Positions 13,839-21,337 of a DNA stretch of 26,014 nt are shown here, piece after piece; the stretch's first letter is position 1, and each line of letters starts with the position of its first letter. The notes below the pieces were generated by a model, which was not told the origin of the DNA, made no database searches, and saw only the letters and a list, made by a program, of their open reading frames with translations. Source of the stretch: JBGOTP01 sp041476545 (GTDB lineage Bacteria > Acidobacteriota > Vicinamibacteria > Vicinamibacterales > CAVVIG01); assembly GCA_041476545.1 (NCBI GenBank), contig JBGOTP010000021.1, positions 1-26,014 on the forward strand, given 5' to 3'. The translations under genes and the position numbers were made by a program.

Positions 13839-15338
13839 CTAATACCGGTAGTGATCCGGCTTGTACGGTCCATCGACCGGGACGTCGAGGTACGCCGCCT
13901 GTTCCTTTGTCAGCTTCGTCAGCTTCACGCCAAGATGATCGAGGTGCAGCCGCGCCACCTGCTCGTCCAGGTGCTTCGGCAGCATGTACACCTTCTTCTC
14001 GTACTTCCCCGTATTGGCGTGCAGTTCGAGCTGAGCAATCACCTGGTTGGTAAACGACGCCGACATCACGAAACTCGGGTGACCGGTCGCGCATCCGAGG
14101 TTCAACAGTCGCCCTTCCGCCAGTACCATGACGCTGTGGCCATCCGGGAAGCGCCACTCGTCGTACTGCGGCTTGATGTTGATCCGCTCGATGCCCGGGA
14201 ATTTCTTGAGGCCGGCCATGTCGATCTCGTTGTCGAAGTGACCGATGTTGCCGACGATCGCCTTGTCCTTCATCCGGGACATCTGCTCGGCAGAGATGAT
14301 GTTGTAGTTGCCGGTTGCTGTGATGAAGATGTCGGCGCGCGCCAGCACGTTCTCGAAGGTGTTGACTTCGTACCCTTCCATCGCGGCCTGAAGCGCACAG
14401 ATCGGGTCGATTTCCGTCACGATGACGCGGCAGCCCTGGCCCCGCAGCGCTTGAGCGCAGCCTTTGCCGACTTCGCCGAACCCGAAGACGACCGCGACCT
14501 TGCCGCCGAGCATCACGTCCGTCGCACGCGCGATGCCGTCGGGCAGCGAGTGACGGCAGCCATAGATGTTGTCGAACTTGCTCTTGGTCACCGAGTCGTT
14601 GACGTTGATGGCGGGGAAGAGGAGTGTGCCCGCCTCCATCATCTGATACAGACGATGGACGCCCGTCGTCGTTTCTTCGCTCACACCGCGGATGGAGGAA
14701 GCCAGCCGAGTCCAGCGCGATTTGTCCTTCCCGATTGAACTTCGGATGAGATCCAGAATGACGCCCCACTCTTCCGGATGTCCATGGGGATCAAACGGCG
14801 GCACCTCGCCCACCCTCTCGAACTCAGCGCCTTTGTGTACCACCAGGGTGGCGTCTCCACCGTCGTCCACAATCAGCGTGGGACCCGAGCCGTCCGGCCA
14901 CTCGAGCGCCTCGCTCGTGCACCACCAATACTCCTCGAGCGTCTCGCCTTTCCACGCGAACACCGGCGTGCCCCTGGGCTGTGCCACAGTTCCGCCGGTT
15001 TCCGGCCGGCCCACGACCACTGCGGCAGCGGCGTGATCCTGTGTCGAGAAGATGTTGCAGGACACCCAGCGGACATCCGCGCCCAGATCGACGAGCGTTT
15101 CGATCAGCACGGCCGTCTGGATCGTCATGTGAAGGCTGCCCATGATGCGCGCGCCTGCGAGCGGCTTGCGCCCCGCATGTTGCGCCCTGAGCGCCATCAA
15201 CCCGGGCATCTCCTGCTCGGCGAGGCGAATTTCCTTTCGTCCGAACTCGGCTTGCGCGAGATCCTTGACCTTGTAGGGTTCACGGGCGGCCGCCTTGGCT
15301 GCGGCAAACGGGTGCAGTCGTTCAGTCGCGGTAGGCAT
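13839..15338 (-). CDS. ahcY: Adenosylhomocysteinase
   Basis: 499 residues. It hydrolyses S-adenosylhomocysteine to adenosine and homocysteine, feeding MetH and relieving product inhibition of methyltransferases. The whole family pattern is present: GSLHMTIQTAVLIETL, VSCNIFSTQDHAAAA, the catalytic Lys/Asp segment FPAINVNDSVTKSKFDNIYGCRHSL, the NAD-binding VVFGFGEVGKGCAQAL, IVGNIGHFDNEIDM, and the C-terminal YKPDHYRY that reaches the partner subunit's NAD site. The roughly 40-residue insert near 150-190 (TLEEYWWCTSEALEW onward) is seen in many bacterial and some plant enzymes. The ATG at 15338 has TAATCT 6 bases upstream and no ribosome site. It lies close to the SahR-like gene and metH, consistent with one methyl-cycle cluster. 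Confidence 0.97.
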   Translation of the reverse strand: MPTATERLHPFAAAKAAAREPYKVKDLAQAEFGRKEIRLAEQEMPGLMALRAQHAGRKPLAGARIMGSLHMTIQTAVLIETLVDLGADVRWVSCNIFSTQDHAAAAVVVGRPETGGTVAQPRGTPVFAWKGETLEEYWWCTSEALEWPDGSGPTLIVDDGGDATLVVHKGAEFERVGEVPPFDPHGHPEEWGVILDLIRSSIGKDKSRWTRLASSIRGVSEETTTGVHRLYQMMEAGTLLFPAINVNDSVTKSKFDNIYGCRHSLPDGIARATDVMLGGKVAVVFGFGEVGKGCAQALRGQGCRVIVTEIDPICALQAAMEGYEVNTFENVLARADIFITATGNYNIISAEQMSRMKDKAIVGNIGHFDNEIDMAGLKKFPGIERINIKPQYDEWRFPDGHSVMVLAEGRLLNLGCATGHPSFVMSASFTNQVIAQLELHANTGKYEKKVYMLPKHLDEQVARLHLDHLGVKLTKLTKEQAAYLDVPVDGPYKPDHYRY

Positions 15339-15405
15339 CTATCTAGATTACCAAATTACCCGACTACGCGATTACCCGATTGCGCACTTACCAGATTTGC
15401 GCATC
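15339..15405 (-). promoter_or_regulatory. ahcY upstream region: degenerate GGTAAT repeats and candidate -10
   Basis: On the minus strand the 5' flank of ahcY is a run of degenerate direct repeats (CTGGTAA, CGGGTAAT, CGGGTAAT, TTGGTAAT). It ends in TAATCT (15350-15345), 6 bases before the ATG. No SAH-riboswitch-like fold was recognised. Confidence 0.35.
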
Positions 15406-15428
15406 ACACCCCTGCTTCCACCGACGCT

Positions 15429-16031
15429 CTAGGGGGACGCCGGCACCGCGCAGAGGCGAACGCCGACGCCAGCATCCGGCAGGCCCGCACAGTATCGAGC
15501 AATCTCGCGCGAGACCTCGGTGCGCGCGGCGGTTTCAGCTCGGGCCCGGTCCCCCGCCGTGATCGCGTCAATCGCGCGGCCGCCCAGGTACTTGGTAATC
15601 AGACCTTCGAGCGCGAGGGTCAACAGTTCGCCGCCGCTGAATGCCGCGTACGGTTGCAGCAGCGGCTGATTGACGCTGTTCAGCATGACGCGCTGCGTTT
15701 CGTACCCGTACAGCCCGCCGGGCGGTACCAGCCTGTGCTTGAGATCGAGATCCGCAAGCACTTCCTGGATGTGATGCTGCTCAACCTCGACTTTGAACGT
15801 GGGCCGCTTGAGCAGACTTTCCTGAAGCGGGGTTGGCACCGACAGGCCGTCGCGAATCCGATCGAGCGAAACGGGTAAGTCAAGCGTCGGAGTCTCCGCT
15901 GGCGACGTGGACGGCGATTGCGTGCCGCCCGTCGAGGACACAGTCGTATCCTGCCGAGGCGCCGCGACACTCGAAGCCAGGACAGCCGCCAGAAGAAAAC
16001 CAACGTGCATACCATGGTCATCATGACGCAT
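15429..16031 (-). CDS. Exported hypothetical protein
   Basis: 200 residues from the ATG at 16031. In-frame ATGs at 16067 and 16010 are alternatives: 16010 starts exactly at the signal peptide, while 16031 has a weak GGGAAG upstream. The hydrophobic HVGFLLAAVLASSVAA followed by a Thr/Ser/Pro-rich linker (about 25-50) fits export. The mature part has no motif I recognise: DGLSVPTPLQESLLKRPTFKVEV looks like a cell-envelope segment, and the C-terminal 60 residues carry two Cys that could pair. Opposite to the SahR-like gene and downstream of nothing obvious, it has no clear functional link to the methyl cycle. Function unknown. Confidence 0.6.
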   Translation of the reverse strand: MRHDDHGMHVGFLLAAVLASSVAAPRQDTTVSSTGGTQSPSTSPAETPTLDLPVSLDRIRDGLSVPTPLQESLLKRPTFKVEVEQHHIQEVLADLDLKHRLVPPGGLYGYETQRVMLNSVNQPLLQPYAAFSGGELLTLALEGLITKYLGGRAIDAITAGDRARAETAARTEVSREIARYCAGLPDAGVGVRLCAVPASP

Positions 16032-16143
16032 GCCGCGTCTTCCCGCCATCATCAAAGTGCCGGCCATGCGGGGCGGCCTCCCTGCCCACGGTGCACGAAC
16101 GAGCGGCAGAGGGCGGCCGCCAAAGGAGCCGAAAGTTGCAGAT

Positions 16144-16167
16144 ATGAATCAACAAATGTAGATTTAT
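16144..16167. promoter_or_regulatory. Imperfect palindrome overlapping the start of the ArsR-methyltransferase gene
   Basis: ATGAATC (16144-16150), a 10-base spacer, and GATTTAT (16161-16167) match in six of seven positions. The right arm overlaps the ATG at 16166. As in the GntR gene, this is where an autorepressor would bind. Whether it matches known SahR operators was not tested. Confidence 0.4.
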
Positions 16168-17143
16168 GGATGTGCGGCAGGCTTCAGCGGTCTACCGGCT
16201 GCTCGGCGACGAGGCGCGTCTGCGCCTGTTGCGCGTGCTCCGCCACGAACGCCTGAACGTCACGGAGCTGACGGGCATCCTCGGTCTTGCGCAGTCCGGT
16301 GTCTCGCGGCATCTCGGTCTCTTGAAGGAGGCCAGCTTCGTGATCGAAGAGAAAGATGCCGGTTACACCTACTACCGGTTATCCCCGTCGTTGTCGGACG
16401 AGGTTCACCAGACGCTGTGGTCGGGGCTTCTGGAGCACTTCGAGCGCGCCGCGGATGATCCGGCAGTGGGCGCCGACGAAGCGCGGCTGCAGGAAGTTCT
16501 TCGATTGCGCAAGGAGAACTTCGAGAATCATGGAGCCGACACGCGGGATGCACGCCAGTTGGTGCCGGGGCGGAGCTGGGCCGCGTGGTCGCGGGCCCTG
16601 GGTTTGCTGCTCCCGCCGATAAGTGTGGCCGATCTCGGATGCGGCGAAGGCTACCTGACGATCGAAGCGGCGCGATGGGCGACCCGCGTCATCGCGGTCG
16701 ATCGATCCGAGGCCGTGCTGGAGCGCGCGCGGGCGCTTGGCCGCCGTCGCCGCGTGTCGAATGTCTTGTGGAAGAGAGGAGAACTCGAGCGGCTGCCGAT
16801 CAAGGATGCCAGTGTGGACGTCGCGCTGCTGTCGCAGGCGCTGCACCACGCCGCGGACCCGGCGCGCGCCGTGGCCGAGGCGGCGCGGATTACCGTGCCT
16901 GGCGGCCGCGTGCTCGTCCTGGATTTGCGGCAGCACCATGAAGAGTGGGTTCGCTCGAAGCTGGGCGATCGATCGCTCGGGTTCCGCGAAGCGCAGCTGA
17001 GGCGGATGCTGACGGCCGCCGGCCTCCGCGACACACGCATTGGTGTCGGCTCGCGGAAAACGGGCGATCCATTTACCGTGCTCGTGGCGTCGGGGACCAA
17101 ACCGCGGACGGCCGCGAAAACACGGAAACACGAAGATGGTTAG
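16166..17143 (+). CDS. ArsR-type regulator fused to a SAM/SAH-binding methyltransferase domain (SahR-like)
   Basis: 325 residues. The N-terminal winged helix (about 5-80) contains LLGDEARLRLLRVLRHERLNVTEL and GLAQSGVSRHLGLLKEASFV, an ArsR fold; the metal-binding CxC of metal sensors is absent. A helical linker leads to a class I methyltransferase domain with motif I VADLGCGEGYL (154-164), VIAVDRSEAVLERAR, and LERLPIKDASVDVALLSQALHHAADPARAVAEAARITVPGGRVLVLDL. This architecture matches SahR, described in Proteobacteria as a SAH-sensing repressor of ahcY, metH/metE, metF and metK. The location supports that: metH follows after 18 bases and ahcY is nearby. A bona fide methyltransferase cannot be excluded. 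The last 12 residues (TAAKTRKHEDG) come from a repeat-like DNA stretch. No Shine-Dalgarno precedes the ATG. Confidence 0.88.
   Translation: MDVRQASAVYRLLGDEARLRLLRVLRHERLNVTELTGILGLAQSGVSRHLGLLKEASFVIEEKDAGYTYYRLSPSLSDEVHQTLWSGLLEHFERAADDPAVGADEARLQEVLRLRKENFENHGADTRDARQLVPGRSWAAWSRALGLLLPPISVADLGCGEGYLTIEAARWATRVIAVDRSEAVLERARALGRRRRVSNVLWKRGELERLPIKDASVDVALLSQALHHAADPARAVAEAARITVPGGRVLVLDLRQHHEEWVRSKLGDRSLGFREAQLRRMLTAAGLRDTRIGVGSRKTGDPFTVLVASGTKPRTAAKTRKHEDG
17109..17137. repeat. Purine-rich repeat-like sequence at the gene junction
   Basis: CCGCGAAAACACGGAAACAC and its flanks form an (A)ACACGG(A) pattern at the 3' end of the ArsR-methyltransferase gene. They encode its basic tail (KTRKHE) and lead into metH. 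The pattern resembles dispersed spacer repeats in other genomes, but only one copy is present here. Confidence 0.35.
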
Positions 17144-17161
17144 TGACCGCCGAAGGTGTCA

Positions 17162-20100
17162 ATGACTGATGTGCGGACGACCCTGACCAACCTGCTCGCC
17201 ACACGCATCCTCATTCTGGACGGCGCGATGGGGACGATGGTACAGCGGCACAAGCCGACCGAGGCCGACTTCCGTGGCGAGCGCTTCAGGAGTCACTCGC
17301 GCGACCTGAAGGGCAACAACGACCTGCTGGTGCTCACGCGCCCGGACATCATCGGCAGCATCCACCGCCAGTACTTGGAAGCGGGCAGCGACATCATCGA
17401 GACCAACACCTTCAGCAGCACCGCGATCGCGCAGGCCGACTACGGCCTGGAATCCGTCGTCTACGAGCTGAACCTCGAGGGGGCGAAGCTGGCGAAAGCA
17501 GCCGCGGCGGAGTGGACCGCTCGCACTCCCGATCGGCCGCGGTTTGTCGCCGGCGCAATGGGCCCGACCAACCGGATTCTGTCGATTTCTCCGGACGTCA
17601 ACAACCCGGCCTTCAGGAACATGACGTTCGACCAGCTGCGCGAGGCCTATAAGGAGCAGGTGCGTGGACTCATCGCCGGCGGCTGCGATCTCCTGCTGCT
17701 CGAAACGATCGTCGATACGCTGAACGCGAAGGCCGGCATCGTCGCCATCGAGGAAGTGTTCGAGGAGCAAGGCGTGCGGCTGCCGCTCATGATCTCGGCG
17801 ACCATCACCGATCGCAGCGGTCGGACGCTGTCCGGCCAGACGATTGATGCGTTCTGGGTGTCGATCGCCCACGCGAGGCCTTTCAGTGTCGGCCTCAACT
17901 GCGCGCTGGGTGCGCGCGACATGCGCCCGTATGTCGCCGAGCTGTCACGCGTCGCGGACTGTTACGTGAGTTGCTACCCGAACGCCGGCCTGCCGAATGC
18001 CTTTGGGGAGTACGACGAGCGGCCGCTCGACACCGCCGGCCTTCTGGGAGAGTTCGCGGAAAGCGGCTTCGTCAACATTGTCGGCGGATGTTGCGGGACG
18101 ACTCCCGATCATATTGCGGCCATCGCACACGCGGTCGAAGCGGTCGCTCCGAGGCCGATTCAGGTGTCCTCTGTGTCCTCAGTGGTGGATCAGAGTTCGG
18201 ATAGTCCCGACGCCCGCTACACCCAGTTCGCCGGCCTCGAGACGCTCACGATCCGGCCCGACAGCACGTTTCAGATGATTGGCGAGCGCACCAATGTGAC
18301 CGGATCGCTGCGGTTCGCCAGACTCATCCGGTCTGGGAACTACACGGAGGCCGCCGCAGTTGCCCTGGAACAGGTTCGGGGTGGGGCCAACCTGATCGAC
18401 GTGAATATGGATGAAGGCATGCTCGACTCGGAGCACGCCATGACCGAGTTCCTCAACTTCATCGCGACCGAGCCCGAGATCGCACGCGTGCCGACCGTGA
18501 TCGACAGTTCCAAATGGTCGGTCATCCTCGCCGGTCTCCGGTGCGTCCAGGGCAAGCCGGTTGTCAACTCCATCAGCCTCAAGGAAGGGGAGGAGGACTT
18601 CCTGCGCAAGGCGCTGGTCGTCCGTCGTTTCGGCGCCGGCGTGGTCGTGATGGCGTTCGACGAACGGGGCCAGGCCGATACGATTGAGCGGAAGGTCTCG
18701 ATCTGTCAGCGTGCGTACAGTTTGCTGACGGAACGAGCCGGCTTCGATCCGACCGACATCATCTTTGATCCAAACATCCTGGCGATTGCGACGGGTCTCG
18801 AAGAGCACAACGAGTACGCCATCAACTTCATCGAGGCCACGCGCATCATCAAGGCCACGTGTCCTGGCGTCAAGATCAGCGGTGGCGTCAGCAACCTGTC
18901 GTTCTCGTTCCGCGGCAACGACGCGGTGCGGGAGGCGATTCATTCGGCCTTTCTCTACCACGCCGTCAAAGCCGGCATGGACATGGGGATTGTGAACGCG
19001 GGACAGCTCGTCGTGTACGAGGACATCCCCGCGGAACTGCTCGAACGGGTCGAAGACGTCATTTTCAACCGCCGTCCCGACGCGACCGAGCGGCTGGTGG
19101 AGTTGGCCTCGACCGTGAAAGGTGGAGAGAAGCGGCCGGAGCAGGAACTGGTGTGGCGCTCCGGGTCGGTCGAGCAGCGGCTCTCCCACGCACTGGTGCA
19201 TGGCTTCGTCGATTTCATCGACCAGGATGTCGAGGAGGCGCGCCAGCGTTATTCGAGGCCTCTCGACATCATCGAAGGCCCGCTCATGGACGGCATGAAG
19301 GTCGTCGGCGATCTGTTCGGCGCGGGCAAGATGTTTCTCCCGCAAGTGGTGAAGAGCGCGCGGGCGATGAAGAAAGCCGTTGCGTACCTGCAGCCGTTCA
19401 TGGAACTGGAAAAGGCGGAGAACGCACGACGACGAAAGGCGGAAGGCCGACCCGAGGAAGAAGCCAGCAGAGGAAAAGGCAAGATCGTGCTTGCGACGGT
19501 GAAGGGCGACGTCCATGACATCGGCAAGAACATCGTCGGCGTCGTGCTGGGCTGCAACAGCTACGACGTCGTCGATCTCGGCGTCATGGTCCACGTCGAT
19601 CGCATTCTGAAGACAGCCGTCGATGAGCAGGCGGATCTGATCGGCCTGAGCGGACTCATCACGCCGTCCCTCGATGAGATGGTGGTCGTCGCGAAGGAGA
19701 TGGAGCGGCGGAAGATCACCACGCCGCTGCTGATTGGCGGTGCCACGACCAGCAAGCAGCACACGGCGGTGAGGATCGCGCCCGAATACGGTCAGCCGAC
19801 CGTCCACGTGCTGGATGCGTCGCGGGTCGTCGACGTGGTGGCGAAGCTCATGAACCCCCAACAGCGTCCGGAATTCGACCGGACCAACGCCGCGGCGCAG
19901 CAGCACCTCAGGGAACAGTACGAAACGAGGCGCGAGAAGCCGCTGCTGTCTTACGGTGCGGCTCGTGAGAACCGCCTGAAGATCGATTGGGCGGCGGAAC
20001 CGCCGGCGGTTCCCGAGTTCATTGGCAGACGTGTGCTGGACGCCGTGCCGCTCCAGGAACTGCTGTCGTACATTGATTGGACGTTCTTCTTCGCCGCATG

Positions 20101-20935
20101 GGAATTGAAGGGCCGTTTCCCGGCGATCCTCGATCATCCGCAGTACGGCAAGGCGGCGCGGGAACTCTACGCTCACGCGCAAGAGTTACTCGCCCGCATT
20201 GTGACGGAGCGTCTTCTCGTCGCCCGCGGTGTGTACGGGTTCTGGCCCGCGGCGAGCGACGGGGATGACATCGTCGTCTACGCCGACGCGGAGGGCCGCG
20301 GTGAACTGACCCGGTTCAACATGCTGCGCCAGCAGGAAGCCGTGGCCGATGGCAAACCGAATCTCTCGCTTGCGGACTTCGTGGCCGCGCGAAGCAATCG
20401 CACGTCGGCACCTGCCGCGCCCGTCGATTTTCTCGGCGCCTTTGCCGTCACCGCGGGCATCGGTGCCGAGTCGCTGGCGGCCGGATTCGAGCGCGCGTTG
20501 GACGACTACAGCGCGATCATCGTCAAGGCCCTGGCTGACCGGCTGGCGGAGGCGTTTGCCGCGTATCTTCACGCGACCGCGCGGAAAGCGTGGGGCCAGG
20601 ATGAACGGCTCACGCCTGAAGACGTCCTGGCTGAGCGCCACCGCGGTATTCGTCCGGGCTTCGGCTATCCAGCGTGCCCTGATCACAGCGAGAAGTTCAA
20701 GCTCTTCGACCTGCTCGGGGCACGACAACTTGGAATCGAGCTGACGGAACATGCGGCCATGATGCCCGCTGCCAGCGTCAGCGGGCTGTACTTCGCCCAT
20801 CGTCGGGCCAAGTACTTCAGCGTCGGCCGTATCGGCCCCGACCAGATCCTCGATTACGCCAACCGGAAAGGTCACTCAGTTGAAGAAGTGGAGCGCTGGC
20901 TTACATCTCAACTTTCGTACGAACCCCGCCACTGA
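17162..20935 (+). CDS. metH: Cobalamin-dependent methionine synthase, full four-module form
   Basis: 1257 residues. It transfers the methyl group of methyltetrahydrofolate to homocysteine via cobalamin. Module order is homocysteine-binding (about 1-330), folate-binding (about 355-630), B12 cap and Rossmann (about 660-905), and reactivation (about 940-1257). Zinc ligands C247 (GLNCALG) and C310/C311 (GGCCGTTPDH) are in exact register with the E. coli enzyme. The cobalamin His is H785 in VKGDVHDIGKNIVG, 26 residues later than E. coli H759. The extra residues lie in two linkers, one made by the dispersed repeat (VSSVSSVVD, about 336-344) and one charged (KAENARRRKAEGRPEEE) before the B12 domain. 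The reactivation domain has RPGFGYPACPDH from R1164. ATG 17162 is preferred over GTG 17156, because GAAGG then serves as ribosome site. Confidence 0.98.
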   Translation: MTDVRTTLTNLLATRILILDGAMGTMVQRHKPTEADFRGERFRSHSRDLKGNNDLLVLTRPDIIGSIHRQYLEAGSDIIETNTFSSTAIAQADYGLESVVYELNLEGAKLAKAAAAEWTARTPDRPRFVAGAMGPTNRILSISPDVNNPAFRNMTFDQLREAYKEQVRGLIAGGCDLLLLETIVDTLNAKAGIVAIEEVFEEQGVRLPLMISATITDRSGRTLSGQTIDAFWVSIAHARPFSVGLNCALGARDMRPYVAELSRVADCYVSCYPNAGLPNAFGEYDERPLDTAGLLGEFAESGFVNIVGGCCGTTPDHIAAIAHAVEAVAPRPIQVSSVSSVVDQSSDSPDARYTQFAGLETLTIRPDSTFQMIGERTNVTGSLRFARLIRSGNYTEAAAVALEQVRGGANLIDVNMDEGMLDSEHAMTEFLNFIATEPEIARVPTVIDSSKWSVILAGLRCVQGKPVVNSISLKEGEEDFLRKALVVRRFGAGVVVMAFDERGQADTIERKVSICQRAYSLLTERAGFDPTDIIFDPNILAIATGLEEHNEYAINFIEATRIIKATCPGVKISGGVSNLSFSFRGNDAVREAIHSAFLYHAVKAGMDMGIVNAGQLVVYEDIPAELLERVEDVIFNRRPDATERLVELASTVKGGEKRPEQELVWRSGSVEQRLSHALVHGFVDFIDQDVEEARQRYSRPLDIIEGPLMDGMKVVGDLFGAGKMFLPQVVKSARAMKKAVAYLQPFMELEKAENARRRKAEGRPEEEASRGKGKIVLATVKGDVHDIGKNIVGVVLGCNSYDVVDLGVMVHVDRILKTAVDEQADLIGLSGLITPSLDEMVVVAKEMERRKITTPLLIGGATTSKQHTAVRIAPEYGQPTVHVLDASRVVDVVAKLMNPQQRPEFDRTNAAAQQHLREQYETRREKPLLSYGAARENRLKIDWAAEPPAVPEFIGRRVLDAVPLQELLSYIDWTFFFAAWELKGRFPAILDHPQYGKAARELYAHAQELLARIVTERLLVARGVYGFWPAASDGDDIVVYADAEGRGELTRFNMLRQQEAVADGKPNLSLADFVAARSNRTSAPAAPVDFLGAFAVTAGIGAESLAAGFERALDDYSAIIVKALADRLAEAFAAYLHATARKAWGQDERLTPEDVLAERHRGIRPGFGYPACPDHSEKFKLFDLLGARQLGIELTEHAAMMPAASVSGLYFAHRRAKYFSVGRIGPDQILDYANRKGHSVEEVERWLTSQLSYEPRH
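18165..18187. repeat. Dispersed repeat inside metH (copy 3, inverted)
   Basis: Reverse-complemented, this reads CACCACTGAGGACACAGAGG and on, nearly the same as 9700-9724 (one clear mismatch, T for A). It is in-frame and encodes VSSVSSVV in the linker between the homocysteine and folate modules. Confidence 0.8.
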
Positions 20936-21134
20936 ACACCGAAGAGCGGCCATCCGAACACGGGTAGGACAGACTCAGGCGAGGCCATTGGACCCATGAT
21001 CTGGTGGTACGTAGACGACACCTGTCAATAAGTACTCATACAACGTCAATACGACAATGGAGTACTGTAATTACCATCTTGTGCTTCATTTTGAAAATCG
21101 TGTCTTCAAACAGACCAAAACGCAGATCCGACCA

Positions 21135-21171
21135 CATTCCAGGCCTGATTTTGGCGTTATTGCCTGGAATG
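21135..21171. repeat. 10-bp perfect inverted repeat
   Basis: CATTCCAGGC (21135-21144) and GCCTGGAATG (21162-21171) are exact reverse complements around a 17-base loop. No T-run follows on either strand, so it is not an ordinary terminator. Confidence 0.75.
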
Positions 21172-21223
21172 GACGCACTTTATGGCGTTCCTGGTTCCAC
21201 AACGGAACAGTGGGCGACCTCGG

Positions 21224-21239
21224 CGCGCTCAAAAGCGCG
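21224..21239. repeat. 6-bp GC hairpin
   Basis: CGCGCT-CAAA-AGCGCG, a perfect stem with a four-base loop, about 100 bases before the subtilase start. No T-run follows. Confidence 0.55.
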
Positions 21240-21337
21240 ACCGATTGTGGCTTGTAACCTATTGTAAGTAATGACATTTAGCGGGTTCAGTTCAGAACGG
21301 AACAACTGGCCCCCCGATTGCTGTCCTTCAGCTCGTG

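Larger units (their letters stand above)
20936..21337. other. Lower-GC intergenic region with several inverted repeats
   Basis: About 400 bases between metH and the subtilase, clearly less GC-rich than the flanks. It holds AGTACTC/GAGTACT (21031-21037 and 21060-21066), a 10-bp perfect stem (21135-21171), a GTTCC/GGAAC stem (21194-21208) and a 6-bp stem with a CAAA loop (21224-21239). Short ORFs here have no recognisable product. A structured 5' leader for the subtilase mRNA or a relic of inserted DNA are both possible. No clear promoter was found. Confidence 0.5.

Noticed and set aside
15339..15432. A SAH riboswitch upstream of ahcY
   Set aside because: The region is made of degenerate GGTAAT repeats and I could not recognise the conserved riboswitch core.
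18179..20182. A 667-codon open frame on the minus strand
   Set aside because: It is entirely antisense to metH, which has every catalytic motif in the plus frame; long antisense frames are expected at this GC content.
21004..21277. Small open frames in the metH-subtilase gap
   Set aside because: Three overlapping frames on both strands, none with a ribosome site, motif or plausible composition.
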